Source of the DNA: Chryseobacterium gleum
GTDB lineage: Bacteria; Bacteroidota; Bacteroidia; Flavobacteriales; Weeksellaceae
Direction of reading: 5' to 3'
Assembly: GCF_900636535.1 (NCBI RefSeq)
Contig: NZ_LR134289.1
Coordinates: forward strand, 2,108,001-2,172,000
DNA: 64,000 nucleotides
Below the pieces are notes generated by a model. That model worked only from the letters and a program-made list of their open reading frames with translations, did no database searches and was not told the DNA's origin. Positions 17,694 through 27,946 of this stretch are shown here, piece after piece. Both the position numbers and the translations under genes were made by a program. The stretch's first letter is position 1. Each line of letters opens with the position of its first letter.

Positions 17694-19622
17694 ATGAGTA
17701 CGATCAATTCAAAATTCGATAAAGTTTTAAATGCCTCTGACCAGTTTGGAAATGTAAACCACGAGCCGGATTCAAGCAAAGAAGTTCAGATTAACACTCC
17801 TGAAAAAACGATGCCTTTCTCCGATCAGATCGGAAACTATCAACGTAATAAAGGTATTCCTTTACAGTCTTACGAAAACAGTAAAATCTATATTGTAGGA
17901 AGCGGAATTGCCGGCATGTCTGCCGCTTACTATTTCATCCGCGATGGCCGTGTACCCGGCAAAAATATTATTTTCCTCGATCAGCTTAACGTTGAAGGCG
18001 GATCTCTTGATGGAGCCGGCAACGCAAAAGACGGCTATATTATCCGGGGAGGAAGGGAAATGGATATGACCTATGAAAATTTATGGGACATGTTCCAGGA
18101 TATTCCTGCTTTGGAGCTGCCTGCACCTTACAGTGTATTGGATGAATACCGCCTTGTTAATGACAACGACCCGAATTATTCCAAAGCAAGACTCATTCAC
18201 AACCAGGGACAGATCAAAGATTTCAGTAAGTTCGGACTTGAGAAAAAAGATCAGCTGGCAATTGTAAAACTGTTGTTGAAGAAAAAAGAAGAGCTAGACG
18301 ATCTCACGATTGAAGATTATTTTTCTGAATCTTTCCTCAACAGTAATTTCTGGTTCTTCTGGCGTTCTATGTTTGCCTTCGAAAACTGGCACAGCTTACT
18401 GGAACTGAAACTTTATATGCACAGGTTCCTTCATGCCATTGACGGAATGAAAGACTTCTCATGCCTGGTATTCCCGAAATACAACCAATATGACACCTAT
18501 GTAACTCCACTAAAAAACTTCCTGGTAGAAAAAGGTGTACAGATTCAGTTTAATACCCTTGTAAAAGATCTTGATATTCATATTAACACGGAAGGAAAAA
18601 CCGTAGAAGGAATTATTACTGAACAAAACGGAGAGGAAGTAAAAATACCAATCAGTAAAGAGGATTACGTTATTGTAACTACCGGCTCTATGACCGAAAG
18701 TACTTTCTACGGTGATAACAATACCGTTCCTGAAGTTACAATAGATAACAGCAGCGCAGGACAAAGTGCCGGATGGAAACTCTGGAAAAATCTTGCCGCG
18801 AAATCTGAAGTATTCGGGAAACCTGAAAAATTCTGTAGTCATATTGAAAAATCTTCCTGGGAATCTGCAACCTTAACATGCCGTCCTTCTGCTTTTACAG
18901 AGAAACTAAAAGAACTGTGTGTAAATGATCCTTATTCAGGAAGAACTGCTACAGGAGGAATTATTACCATTACAGACTCCAATTGGGTGATGAGTTTTAC
19001 CTGCAACAGACAGCCGCACTTCCCTACTCAGCCGGATGATATCCTTGTAGTTTGGGTGTATGCTTTACTGATGGATAAAGAAGGTAATTATATCAAAAAA
19101 ACTATGCCTCAATGTACCGGAAACGAGATTCTTGCCGAGTTATGCTACCACCTTGGTATAACAGACCAGCTGGATAATGTTACTGAAAATACCATTGTAC
19201 GTACAGCATTCATGCCTTATATCACATCTATGTTTATGCCAAGAGCGATGGGAGACCGTCCGAGAGTGGTTCCTGAAGGATGTACCAACTTAGGTCTTGT
19301 AGGACAGTTTGTAGAAACCAATAATGATGTTGTATTCACCATGGAAAGCTCTGTAAGAACTGCAAGAATAGCTGTTTACAACCTGCTTAACCTTAATAAA
19401 CAGGTTCCGGACATCAATCCACTGCAGTATGATATCAGACATTTATTAAAAGCGACTCAGGCTCTGAATGACTATAAACCTTTCTTAGGAGAAGGAATTT
19501 TAAGAAAAATATTAAAAGGAACTTACTTTGAACACATTCTGGTAAACCGCCCGGAAGAAAAAGAAGAACACGAATCTTTCTTAACCAGATTTCAGGAATG
19601 GGTAAAAGGAGTAAAAGATTGA
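17694..19622 (+). CDS. ohyA: Oleate hydratase
   Basis: 642 aa. Adds water to the cis-9 double bond of oleic acid, giving 10-hydroxystearate; FAD serves a structural role. FAD-binding GSGIAG is at 69-74. The residues known to be catalytic in the Elizabethkingia enzyme, E122 and Y241, are present at the same numbers (in GGREMDMT and LKLYMHRF). Length is normal for the 67-kDa myosin-cross-reactive antigen family. It stands downstream of an AraC regulator and upstream of a hydroxyacyl-CoA dehydrogenase, a context for unsaturated fatty acid detoxification or use. Confidence 0.96.
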   Translation: MSTINSKFDKVLNASDQFGNVNHEPDSSKEVQINTPEKTMPFSDQIGNYQRNKGIPLQSYENSKIYIVGSGIAGMSAAYYFIRDGRVPGKNIIFLDQLNVEGGSLDGAGNAKDGYIIRGGREMDMTYENLWDMFQDIPALELPAPYSVLDEYRLVNDNDPNYSKARLIHNQGQIKDFSKFGLEKKDQLAIVKLLLKKKEELDDLTIEDYFSESFLNSNFWFFWRSMFAFENWHSLLELKLYMHRFLHAIDGMKDFSCLVFPKYNQYDTYVTPLKNFLVEKGVQIQFNTLVKDLDIHINTEGKTVEGIITEQNGEEVKIPISKEDYVIVTTGSMTESTFYGDNNTVPEVTIDNSSAGQSAGWKLWKNLAAKSEVFGKPEKFCSHIEKSSWESATLTCRPSAFTEKLKELCVNDPYSGRTATGGIITITDSNWVMSFTCNRQPHFPTQPDDILVVWVYALLMDKEGNYIKKTMPQCTGNEILAELCYHLGITDQLDNVTENTIVRTAFMPYITSMFMPRAMGDRPRVVPEGCTNLGLVGQFVETNNDVVFTMESSVRTARIAVYNLLNLNKQVPDINPLQYDIRHLLKATQALNDYKPFLGEGILRKILKGTYFEHILVNRPEEKEEHESFLTRFQEWVKGVKD

Positions 19623-19670
19623 AAATATTAGCTTACAAAACAATAGTTTTAAAGTAGTACATACTTTATT

Positions 19671-19826
19671 TTTAACGCAAAGGTTTAGAATTATAATAAT
19701 GTATTAGAGGGAGCAAAGAAGAGAATCAACAAGTTGATTTGATGAAGCGTATAACTTTGCGAAGCAGATTTATCTGCCTTTGCCCTCTTGAAATAATAAT
19801 CAGTTTTTATAAATCTTTGCGTTAAA
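19671..19826. mobile_element. MITE-like palindromic element, 156 bp
   Basis: The ends are perfect 12-bp inverted repeats: TTTAACGCAAAG (19671-19682) and CTTTGCGTTAAA (19815-19826). The inverse match continues imperfectly inward, with AGAGGGAGCAAAG on the left facing CTTTGCCCTCT on the right, so the RNA or single strand would fold into one long hairpin. It has no ORF. No clear target-site duplication could be fixed by eye. It could be a non-autonomous element or a structured regulatory RNA. Confidence 0.6.
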
Positions 19827-19868
19827 AAAACAAACAACTATTCTAAAACAGATATAAAAATAAATCTC

Positions 19869-20765
19869 ATGGATTTTAAAAACATAACAATAGCAGGAAG
19901 CGGCGTATTAGGATATCAGATCGCCTTTCAGACTGCTTATCAAGGTTTCAAAGTTACTGTATATGATATCAATGATGAAGTATTGGAGAAAGCCAAAGGT
20001 AAATTCACCACTTTAAGTGAAGCTTATAAAAAAGATGTGGGTGCAACGCAGGCACAACTTGATGCTACATTTAAAAATATCAGTTATTCATCTGATCTTG
20101 CTGAAGCAGTAAAAGATGCTGATCTTCTGATAGAAGCAGTTCCCGAAGATCCAACCATTAAAACAGAATTTTACCATAAGCTGGCTCAGGTAGCCCCTGA
20201 AAAAACGGTATTTGCAACGAATTCTTCTACCCTTCTGCCGAGTCAGTTTGCTGAAGCTACAGGCAGACCGGAAAAGTTTGTAGCCCTCCATTTTGCCAAT
20301 GAAATCTGGAAGCACAATACAGGAGAGGTAATGCGGCATCCGGGAACTTCACAGGAAGTATTTGATTCGCTTATCAGATTTGCAAAAGCAATTGGAATGG
20401 TAGCACTTCCTATCCAAAAGGAACAACCCGGGTATATTGTCAATTCATTATTGGTTCCGTTGCTTGGCGCTGCAGTCAATCTCTGGGTAGATGAAGTCTC
20501 AGATATAGAAACAATCGATAAGACATGGATGGTCGCCACCGGAGCACCAACCGGCCCTTTTGGAATTCTGGATGTTGTAGGAATCACAACCGCTTATAAT
20601 ATCAATAAAATGGAAGCTGAAGAAACTCAGGATCCACTAAAGATAAAAGCCGTTGAAAAATTAAAAGAAGAATTTATTGATAAAGGAAAACTGGGAGTAT
20701 TGACCGGGGAAGGATTTTATAAATATCCAAATCCCGCCTATCAGGACAAGGATTTCCTGAAATAA
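19869..20765 (+). CDS. 3-hydroxyacyl-CoA dehydrogenase
   Basis: 298 aa, about the length of single-function enzymes (HADH/FadB2/PaaH type). The NAD-binding GSGVLGYQIA motif is at about 10-20, then VYDIN (acidic residue for NAD). AVPEDPTIKTEF and FATNSSTLLPSQFA carry the catalytic region and the His in ALHFANEIW, where H-x-F is conserved and the following Glu is expected; PGYIVNSLLVPLL lies in the C-terminal domain. It oxidises (S)-3-hydroxyacyl-CoA in beta-oxidation. The MITE-like element separates it from ohyA, so co-regulation is uncertain. Confidence 0.88.
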   Translation: MDFKNITIAGSGVLGYQIAFQTAYQGFKVTVYDINDEVLEKAKGKFTTLSEAYKKDVGATQAQLDATFKNISYSSDLAEAVKDADLLIEAVPEDPTIKTEFYHKLAQVAPEKTVFATNSSTLLPSQFAEATGRPEKFVALHFANEIWKHNTGEVMRHPGTSQEVFDSLIRFAKAIGMVALPIQKEQPGYIVNSLLVPLLGAAVNLWVDEVSDIETIDKTWMVATGAPTGPFGILDVVGITTAYNINKMEAEETQDPLKIKAVEKLKEEFIDKGKLGVLTGEGFYKYPNPAYQDKDFLK

Positions 20766-20801
20766 AATATCATACTTTAATATTTTAAGCTATTAAATAA
20801 T

Positions 20802-20832
20802 AAAAGCAGGACTTGTATGAAGTCCTGCTTTT
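20802..20832. terminator. Bidirectional terminator
   Basis: AAAAGCAGGACTT (20802-20814) pairs perfectly with AAGTCCTGCTTTT (20820-20832) around GTATG, between the convergent dehydrogenase and glnS genes. Confidence 0.92.
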
Positions 20833-20855
20833 GTTTTATGGTCTATTCCTGAAAA

Positions 20856-22529
20856 TTATTCAGGTTTATAAGAATCTTTCAAAGTTACCGTACGGTTAAA
20901 TACCAGGGTTTCATCTGTAGAATCCTGATCTTTTGTAAAATATCCGATTCTCTGGAACTGTAATGGTTCTCCCACCGCAACGTCTTTCAGACTTGGCTCA
21001 GCAAATCCTTTTACCGTTGTTACAGACTCAGGGTTGATGAAGTTTAAGAAATCCACATCTTTTTCCGCATCAGGCTGCTCCACTGTAAAAAGTTGGTTGT
21101 AGATTCTTACCTCTACCGGAATAGCATGCTTTGCAGATACCCAATGTAAAGTTCCTTTCACTTTTCTTAAGCTTTCTTCTGTTCCGCTTCCTGACTTACT
21201 TTTTTCATCATAAGTAGCATAGATTGTAGTAATTTCTCCATTTTCATCCTTTTCTACTCTCTCCGCTTTAATGATATAAGCTGATTTCAAACGAACTTCT
21301 CCGCCTAATTTAAGTCTGAAGAATTTATTGTTCGCTTCTTCTTTGAAGTCTTCCCTTTCAATATATAATTCTCTTGAGAACGGAATTTCTCTTGTCCCTG
21401 CATTTTCCTGTTCCGGATTATTTTCAGTTTCCAACCATTCTTCTTTGTCTTCCGGATAGTTTTCGATTACTAATTTCACCGGATCTACCACTGCCATCAC
21501 ACGCTTGGCAACCTTATTCAGATCTTCACGCACGCAGAAATCAAGCAACTGAATTTCGATAAGGTTTTCTCTTTTCGCTACTCCTACTTTCTCAATAAAA
21601 TTTCTGATAGAAGTCGGTGTAAATCCTTTTCTTCTCATCCCTGAAATAGTAGGCATCCTTGGATCATCCCATCCGGTTACTACCCCCTCAGCTACTAATC
21701 TTTGAAGCTTTCTTTTGGAAGTAATCATGTAGGAAACATTCATCCTTGCAAATTCTCTCTGCTTGTTTTTAACCTTTCCTTCTTCATAAACCTGATCTAA
21801 ATACCAGTTATAAAGCGGTCTGTGGTTTTCAAATTCCAAAGAACAAAGTGAATGCGAAACCTGTTCTATATAATCGGATTCACCATGGGCCCAGTCATAC
21901 ATCGGATAAATTTTCCATGCTGTACCTGTTCTGTGGTGAGGTTTATTCAAAATTCTGTACATCACAGGGTCACGCATATTCATGTTAGGCGAAACCATAT
22001 CGATCTTTGCACGAAGAGACATTGAACCACTTTCAAATTCTCCGTTTTTCATTCTTTCGAATAAATCTAATGATTCTTCAACAGGACGGTTTCTGTATGG
22101 AGATTCAATTCCCGGTTCTGTAGGATTTTTTCTCTGCTCCGTAATCACTTCAGACGGCTGCTCATCTACGTAAGCTTTTCCTTCTTTAATTAACTGAACT
22201 GCCCAATCGTAAAGCTGCTGGAAGTAATCAGATGCGTACAAAACTTTATCCCATTTGAAACCCAGCCATTCAACGTCTTTCATAATAGAATCTACGAATT
22301 CCTGCTCTTCTTTTTCAGGGTTCGTATCGTCGAAACGAAGGTTAACGGGAGCATTGTATTTTTCGCCCAGTCCAAAGTTGATGCAGATCGCTTTTGTATG
22401 ACCTACATGCAGATAACCATTGGGTTCAGGCGGAAAACGGAAACGGATCTGATCTCTTTTCAGACCGTTTGCCAGATCATCTTCAATAATTTGCTCAATA
22501 AAATTGAGTGATTTTTTTTCTTCTTCCAT
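20856..22529 (-). CDS. glnS: Glutaminyl-tRNA synthetase
   Basis: 557 aa from the ATG at 22529 (MEEEKKSLNFIEQ). An upstream TTG at 22553 is rejected because it sits almost at the predicted transcription start. Class I synthetase motifs are visible: PEPNGYLHVGHTKA (HIGH box, near 40) and MTSKRKL-type KMSKS box (ITSKRKLQRLV, near 265). WAHGESDYIE and the C-terminal beta-barrel anticodon-binding domains are present. It charges tRNA-Gln directly, so the organism does not rely only on the amidotransferase path. Confidence 0.97.
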   Translation of the reverse strand: MEEEKKSLNFIEQIIEDDLANGLKRDQIRFRFPPEPNGYLHVGHTKAICINFGLGEKYNAPVNLRFDDTNPEKEEQEFVDSIMKDVEWLGFKWDKVLYASDYFQQLYDWAVQLIKEGKAYVDEQPSEVITEQRKNPTEPGIESPYRNRPVEESLDLFERMKNGEFESGSMSLRAKIDMVSPNMNMRDPVMYRILNKPHHRTGTAWKIYPMYDWAHGESDYIEQVSHSLCSLEFENHRPLYNWYLDQVYEEGKVKNKQREFARMNVSYMITSKRKLQRLVAEGVVTGWDDPRMPTISGMRRKGFTPTSIRNFIEKVGVAKRENLIEIQLLDFCVREDLNKVAKRVMAVVDPVKLVIENYPEDKEEWLETENNPEQENAGTREIPFSRELYIEREDFKEEANNKFFRLKLGGEVRLKSAYIIKAERVEKDENGEITTIYATYDEKSKSGSGTEESLRKVKGTLHWVSAKHAIPVEVRIYNQLFTVEQPDAEKDVDFLNFINPESVTTVKGFAEPSLKDVAVGEPLQFQRIGYFTKDQDSTDETLVFNRTVTLKDSYKPE

Positions 22530-22563
22530 TAAAGTAGCTTTTGTTTTTAGCAAAAAAGTTTTA

Positions 22564-22571
22564 CAAAGTTA
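22564..22571 (-). promoter_or_regulatory. -7 promoter element of glnS
   Basis: TAACTTTG on the minus strand fits TAnnTTTG and lies about 35 bases upstream of the glnS ATG. No clear -33 TTG at the usual distance was found. Confidence 0.5.
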
Positions 22572-22679
22572 CGGAAAAATAAGCTTTTGTAAAAGTCATA
22601 GTTTAAAACCCTTAATGGTTAGAATTCAATATTTTTCACTAATTTAGGAAATCTAAAACCGTTATAACCAATAACCATC

Positions 22680-23810
22680 ATGGCTGTTTATATCTTAAGC
22701 AACCGGAAAATTGTCCGGCATAAAGGCGAAAAAGTGGACTCTTTTTCCAATGATGAATACTCGATTCCGAATTTCAGGATCGCAAAATGTGATTTTGACA
22801 ATTATCAGGAACCCTCTCTACAGGCTAAAAAGAAAAAGGACTATACCAACAGAAATATTTTAAATTACAAGCTTTTTTCTGAACCTGAAAAGCAAGGGTA
22901 TGAAGAAGTACTGGAAGTTCTGCTGAGCGAAAAAGGAATTAAAGAATCCACTCTTACAGCCAATAATCTTGGCGGAACCCAAAGGATGTTTTATGAATTG
23001 TACAAAAATATGTCTTCCACTAAAGACAGGAGTGACGTCCTGATATTCATCCATGGCTATTTATATGATTTTGATGATGAATTAAAGGCTATTCTGGATC
23101 TAAAAAAAATATTCATTGATAATCCGGCATCTCCTGTAGAACATATTTTATTCGTAAGCTGGCCGGCTTCCAGCAGTATTATTCCGTTAAGCTATTTTGA
23201 TGATAAAGCATCAAGTATCAATTCCGGAACATCCCTGATGAGATTGTTTTATTTCTACACTCAGTTTTTAAAAGATATTTTTTCCAACCGGGATCTTGCA
23301 CCTTGTAATCAAAGAATACATTTTATGGCCCACTCTATGGGAAACAGAGTTCTTCAAAGTATGTTATACAGCCTTAAAAGAGAAAATATTCTTCGTGTTA
23401 TAGACCAAGTTCTCCTTTTAAATGCTGATGTGAGCTATAAAGTATTTGAAGATGCCGAGGATTCATTTAATAAGCTTCCGTTATTGGCCAACAGGATTTC
23501 CATTTGTTTAAACAGACAGGATATTATTCTCGGAGCTTCTCAGTTTACGAAAAATATCCTCACCCCAAGGCTTGGTAAAAATGGTCCGAGCGACATTGAT
23601 CAGTATAAAGATATTGTATCTGTTATCGATTGTACGTTTGTAAAAGATGATCTGCTAAACAGCTTTAAGTATGAAGTAGGAAATCACTGGGGATACCTTT
23701 CCAGCTCTCAGGTTCAAAATGATATCTTCCAGAATTTATATGGAATCGACAGAAATCTTATTACCAACAGATCTAAAGAAAGTGAAAACATTTTCACAAT
23801 TATTTCTTAA
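22680..23810 (+). CDS. Alpha/beta hydrolase, DUF900-like
   Basis: 376 aa, no signal peptide. A loop FIHGYLYDF (about 123-131) and the nucleophile elbow MAHSMGNRVLQ (about 221-231, G-x-S-x-G variant AHSMGNR) place it in the DUF900 branch of serine alpha/beta hydrolases. An Asp near LLNADVSY and the His near GNHWGYLSS complete a plausible triad. The N-terminal 100 residues are an unassigned extension. Substrate unknown. No close neighbour shares its strand, so it appears monocistronic. Confidence 0.75.
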   Translation: MAVYILSNRKIVRHKGEKVDSFSNDEYSIPNFRIAKCDFDNYQEPSLQAKKKKDYTNRNILNYKLFSEPEKQGYEEVLEVLLSEKGIKESTLTANNLGGTQRMFYELYKNMSSTKDRSDVLIFIHGYLYDFDDELKAILDLKKIFIDNPASPVEHILFVSWPASSSIIPLSYFDDKASSINSGTSLMRLFYFYTQFLKDIFSNRDLAPCNQRIHFMAHSMGNRVLQSMLYSLKRENILRVIDQVLLLNADVSYKVFEDAEDSFNKLPLLANRISICLNRQDIILGASQFTKNILTPRLGKNGPSDIDQYKDIVSVIDCTFVKDDLLNSFKYEVGNHWGYLSSSQVQNDIFQNLYGIDRNLITNRSKESENIFTIIS

Positions 23811-24339
23811 TAAATAATTAAAATAGTCCCTGAAAAATGAATTATACGTTAAAAATTAACTAAAAAACAGCAGTATGGCACAATGATTGCTAATTCATTT
23901 ATTAGGGAATTACAATTTTTAATTATGGGACAGATTAAAAAAAGGTTTTCTAATATATTAAACTATATCAAGAAAGCTATTTTCGTGAAAGATGTGATTT
24001 AATTGTGTAACAACCTCTAAATCAACAAAATATTCGATCCATTACTGCCAGGTCCTCCTACAGACCGGATTAAAAAAATTCAAACATTCTGAACAGGAAG
24101 GGATTGCAGATTAAAAAACTGATACTAACCAAATCCATATTCGATAAACTATAATAGGGTTTAATATTTATTATCATAAAATGAGATAAACCAAAACCGC
24201 AAAACGAGAAAACCTTCTCCTCTTGTATGTCACAGTTGACATTCCTTTACTATGTGCTGTGATCATAAGCGCAGGACTATTGTAGGCAAACTACATGTCC
24301 AGATTCGCCTCCACCATTATGCTAAGTAACTTTTAACAG
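23811..24339. other. Intergenic stretch, no clear gene
   Basis: About 530 bases between the hydrolase and menC. No tRNA or credible protein is seen apart from a 25-codon reading frame listed separately. The sequence is AT-rich with a slightly less AT-rich part near 24040-24110; it may hold a decayed gene, but no family could be recognised. Confidence 0.5.
23925..24002 (+). CDS. Possible 25-aa cationic peptide
   Basis: ATG to TAA encodes MGQIKKRFSNILNYIKKAIF and then VKDVI. The peptide is basic (net positive) and would form an amphipathic helix, like small toxins or signalling peptides. Start and stop are simple and there is no proof of expression; chance is quite possible in AT-rich DNA. Confidence 0.25.
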   Translation: MGQIKKRFSNILNYIKKAIFVKDVI

Positions 24340-25344
24340 TTATATTTTGAACCATAGCAACTCATTTTTAAGTTCTAAAACAGATTCAAAATTATTAACA
24401 AATAAAGCTCCAGTGCCTAAACCTTGAGGCATTGGATTTTTTTTGGTAAAAGTATACTGGGCAATAGCATTCAATCCAATATTGCTTTCCAAAGCTGATG
24501 TAATCCACCAACCGATATTCTGATTCTCAGCAAGGAAAATCCATTCATCCGAACCGGAAAATCCTCCAACCAATGCAGGTTTTAAAATAATATATTGTGG
24601 CTTAATTTTTTCTAAAAGCTGTTTCTTTTTTTCAGGGTCAATGATTCCGATCAGTTCTTCATCTAATGCGATCGGAATAGGAGTTTTTGCACATAACTCA
24701 GCCATATCATCCCAGTTACCGGCTTTGATAGGTTGTTCAATAGAATGAATATGTAGATCAGCAAGCTGTTGCAAAACAACTATCGCTTCGTCTTTACTGA
24801 AACCTCCATTGGCATCAACACGCAGTTCCAACTGATCTTTGGAAAATTTCTCTCTTAATTTCTGAAGGATAATGTGTTCAGATTTCCAATCAACCCCGAT
24901 TTTTAATTTGATGCAATGAAATCCTTTTTTCAGCTTATCCTGAATCTGTTCTTCCATATACGCTGCATCTCCCATCCATATCAAACCGTTGATGGTAATG
25001 GCAGATTTTCCTTCGGTAAATTCACTGGGAAAATAAAGATTTCCTCCATTTCTAAGATTCAGAACAGCCTGTTCATAACCAAACCAGATGGATGGAAATT
25101 CTATCAGTTCTTCTTTCAGAAAAGCTGCATCCAGATTGATATTTTCGCACAGCCATTTGAGTTTTTCTTCATAATCAGGTCTGTCATCAAAGCTTAACCC
25201 TCTGAAAACAGCACATTCACCTATTCCTTTTCTACCCTCTTCAGAAACAGTCAGGATAAAGGTCTCCTTATCAAGCAAAACGCCTCGAGATGTTCCACTC
25301 GGGCGTTTAAATTGTAATAAATATTTCAGATATGTTGCTTCCAT
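24340..25344 (-). CDS. menC: o-Succinylbenzoate synthase (enolase superfamily)
   Basis: 334 aa. Enolase-superfamily catalytic residues are in order: KLK at 146-148, metal ligands D177 (RVDANG), E203 (IEQP) and D228 (LDEE), and the second lysine K255 (ILKPALVGG). The muconate lactonizing-type barrel with PALVGGF favours MenC, which dehydrates SHCHC to o-succinylbenzoate in menaquinone synthesis. The start overlaps the stop of fbp by one base (TAATG). No other men genes are in view, so a dipeptide epimerase is a less likely alternative. Confidence 0.82.
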   Translation of the reverse strand: MEATYLKYLLQFKRPSGTSRGVLLDKETFILTVSEEGRKGIGECAVFRGLSFDDRPDYEEKLKWLCENINLDAAFLKEELIEFPSIWFGYEQAVLNLRNGGNLYFPSEFTEGKSAITINGLIWMGDAAYMEEQIQDKLKKGFHCIKLKIGVDWKSEHIILQKLREKFSKDQLELRVDANGGFSKDEAIVVLQQLADLHIHSIEQPIKAGNWDDMAELCAKTPIPIALDEELIGIIDPEKKKQLLEKIKPQYIILKPALVGGFSGSDEWIFLAENQNIGWWITSALESNIGLNAIAQYTFTKKNPMPQGLGTGALFVNNFESVLELKNELLWFKI

Positions 25345-26360
25345 TATTTTACGCTGTCAATTCGCATAAATTCTTCTGCCTTTTCTACCATCTCTACACT
25401 TCCACAGAAGAATGGGATTCTCTGGTGAAGTTCAGTAGGTTCTACTTCAAGAATTCTTCGGAATCCGTCAGTTGCTTTTCCTCCTGCCTGTTCAGCAAGA
25501 AACGCCATTGGATTACATTCGTATAAAAGTCTTAATTTACCGTTTGGAGCCTGTGAGTAAGAAGGGTAAATATAAATTCCGCCTTTCAGCATATTTCTAT
25601 GAAAATCAGCTACCAATGAACCGATATATCTTGAAGTATAAGGACGGTCACCTTCTTCCATCTGACAATATTTTAGGTAATTCTTTACTCCCTGAGGAAA
25701 CTTGATGTAGTTTCCTTCATTAATGGAATAAATTTTACCTGTTTTGGGGAAAGTCATGTTTGGATGAGAAAGATAATAAGTTCCTAAAGATGGATCCAGT
25801 GTAAATCCGTTTACTCCGTTTCCTGTTGTATAAACGATCATTGTGGATGAACCGTAAATAACATATCCCGCTGCAATCTGGTTAACTCCTTTCTGTAAAA
25901 AGTCCTCCAGTTGTACAGGTGTTCCCGGCTCTGTAACTCTTCTGTAGATGGAGAAAATAGTTCCTACAGAAACATTAACATCAATATTGGAAGATCCGTC
26001 CAAGGGATCAATTAGCACCACATATTTGCTTAAATGTCCGTTTTCACCACATTTGATATCAATAAAGTCATCATTTTCCTCAGATGCAATCCCACAAACC
26101 ACCTCTCTCTGAGACAAAGACGTAATAAAAATTTCGTTGGCGATCACATCAAGCTTCTGCTGTTCTTCTCCCTGAATATTCTGGTTTCCTGCAGCTCCTG
26201 TTATATCTACAATTCCGGCTTTATTTACTTCTCTGTTTACCACTTTCGAAGCCAATCTTATTGCACTTAGAAGACGAGAGAATTCACCTGTAGAATACTG
26301 AAAATCGTCCTGCTTATCTATAAGAAATTCTCCTAAAGTCTGTAATGGTTGATTTGACAT
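25344..26360 (-). CDS. fbp: Fructose-1,6-bisphosphatase, class I
   Basis: 338 aa, normal length. The metal and active-site motifs are intact: EE at 94-95 (IASEEND), [10 protein letters not shown] at 118-127, and a C-terminal Glu motif near [16 protein letters not shown], where E and NPMAFL are conserved. It hydrolyses fructose 1,6-bisphosphate to fructose 6-phosphate for gluconeogenesis. It is translationally coupled to menC downstream. Divergent from the aspartate kinase gene. Confidence 0.96.
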   Translation of the reverse strand: MSNQPLQTLGEFLIDKQDDFQYSTGEFSRLLSAIRLASKVVNREVNKAGIVDITGAAGNQNIQGEEQQKLDVIANEIFITSLSQREVVCGIASEENDDFIDIKCGENGHLSKYVVLIDPLDGSSNIDVNVSVGTIFSIYRRVTEPGTPVQLEDFLQKGVNQIAAGYVIYGSSTMIVYTTGNGVNGFTLDPSLGTYYLSHPNMTFPKTGKIYSINEGNYIKFPQGVKNYLKYCQMEEGDRPYTSRYIGSLVADFHRNMLKGGIYIYPSYSQAPNGKLRLLYECNPMAFLAEQAGGKATDGFRRILEVEPTELHQRIPFFCGSVEMVEKAEEFMRIDSVK

Positions 26361-26620
26361 ATTTTTCTTTTTACGTTTTGCCCAAATTTCGGAAAATTTA
26401 TCGCATTAAGAAAATTTAATTAAAAAAGAGATTAACCATTGTATTTCAAAAAGATACAAGCCAAACACAACATAATACCAGGACATTATTGAAAATCCGA
26501 CCTCCAAATTTGCAGCTTCATGTTCATAAAAAATTCAGATTATTTCATGAATTGTTGATTTTTAAGGAAATCTTAATTCTATCTCCCTGCCGGGCTATTT
26601 CATATCTCGTTGTAAATTTA

Positions 26621-26628
26621 TAATTTTG
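26621..26628 (+). promoter_or_regulatory. -7 promoter element of the aspartate kinase gene
   Basis: TAATTTTG fits TAnnTTTG, 58 bases before the ATG at 26686. Its place rules out the upstream in-frame start at 26626, which would lie within the promoter. Confidence 0.5.
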
Positions 26629-26685
26629 ACGTCCGTAAAAAACTCATGTAATTTTTTATCTAACAATTTTATTTTTAACAATTTA

Positions 26686-27924
26686 ATGAAAATTTTCAAG
26701 TTTGGTGGAGCATCTGTAAAAGATGCTGACAGTGTTAAAAACGTGTCCAGGGTTCTGGAAAGCCAAGGATTTGCCAAATGTTTGCTGGTGATTTCGGCAA
26801 TGGGCAAAACGACCAACGAGTTGGAAAAGGTTGTAGAGCTTTATTTCAAAAAAGAAAACTATCAAACTGAGATTGAAAAGATAAAACAAAAACATATTGA
26901 GATTGCGGAGGGACTTTTCCCTGAAAACCACGCTGTTTTTGCTGAAATTAACCTCTTTTTTGATGATATTGATTCATTTTTAAGAAGAAACAAGTCTCCC
27001 AATTACAACTTTGTATATGATCAGGTGGTAAGCTGCGGAGAAATGATCTCTACAAAAATCGTAAGTGAGTATCTGAATGAGATCCAGTTTACCAATCAAT
27101 GGCTGGATGCCAGGGATTATATAAAGACAGATAATTCATACAGAGAAGGTATGGTAGACTGGACAAAGACTGAAGAATTTATTTCAAATCTTAATCCTGA
27201 AATCTGCTATGTCACACAAGGATTTATTGGATCTGACGAGAATAATTTTACGGTAACATTAGGTAGAGAGGGCTCTGACTACTCTGCTGCTATTTTTGCC
27301 TATTGCTTAAATGCAGAAGCGATGACCATCTGGAAAGATGTACCGGGAGTGATGACGGGAGATCCAAGGAAATTCAGTGATGTAAAGCTGCTTTCCAATA
27401 TTTCCTACGAGGAAGCAATTGAGATGGCTTATTACGGTGCAAGCGTTATTCACCCGAAGACATTGCAGCCGTTACAGCAAAAAAATATTCCTTTTTATGT
27501 AAAATCTTTCGTAGATCCTACCAAAGAGGGAACAAAAGTAGGCGCTTCTGAAAAAAACCAGCAAGAGGAAACTTATATTCTTAAAGAAAATCAGGACCTT
27601 CTGAAAATCTCTACACGAGACTTTTCCTTCATTGCGGAAGACCATATGAGTTTGATTTTCGGATATTTATCCAAATATAAAATTAAAGTTTCCTTAATGC
27701 AGAATTCTGCAATCTCCCTGGCATTGTGCCTGGAAGACAAGTTTAATCATATTGATGAGCTCAACGAAGAGCTTCAAAAAATTTTTAAAACCGAAGCAAT
27801 TAAAAATGTATCTTTATTCACAGTAAGAAATGCGAAGAAGGATCACATTGATCAATTTTACCATGAAAAAAATGTATTATTGGAACAAATTTCCAAGAAT
27901 ACTCTTCAAATGGTAACACAATAA
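26686..27924 (+). CDS. Aspartate kinase
   Basis: 412 aa from the ATG at 26686 (MKIFKFGGASV). The nucleotide-binding KFGGASV is at 4-10; GREGSDYSAA (about 216-225) and WKDVPGVMTGDPR (about 237-249) form the catalytic site; two C-terminal ACT-type domains follow (LLKISTRDF, then VSLMQNSAIS). It phosphorylates aspartate at the start of lysine, threonine and methionine synthesis and is expected to be feedback-controlled through the ACT region. It is a single-function enzyme, not fused to homoserine dehydrogenase. Confidence 0.93.
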   Translation: MKIFKFGGASVKDADSVKNVSRVLESQGFAKCLLVISAMGKTTNELEKVVELYFKKENYQTEIEKIKQKHIEIAEGLFPENHAVFAEINLFFDDIDSFLRRNKSPNYNFVYDQVVSCGEMISTKIVSEYLNEIQFTNQWLDARDYIKTDNSYREGMVDWTKTEEFISNLNPEICYVTQGFIGSDENNFTVTLGREGSDYSAAIFAYCLNAEAMTIWKDVPGVMTGDPRKFSDVKLLSNISYEEAIEMAYYGASVIHPKTLQPLQQKNIPFYVKSFVDPTKEGTKVGASEKNQQEETYILKENQDLLKISTRDFSFIAEDHMSLIFGYLSKYKIKVSLMQNSAISLALCLEDKFNHIDELNEELQKIFKTEAIKNVSLFTVRNAKKDHIDQFYHEKNVLLEQISKNTLQMVTQ

Positions 27925-27946
27925 TATTAATTGCGACTAAACACAC

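Noticed and set aside
22530..22553. Upstream TTG start for glnS
   Set aside because: It lies at the predicted transcription start; the ATG at 22529 gives the conserved N-terminus.
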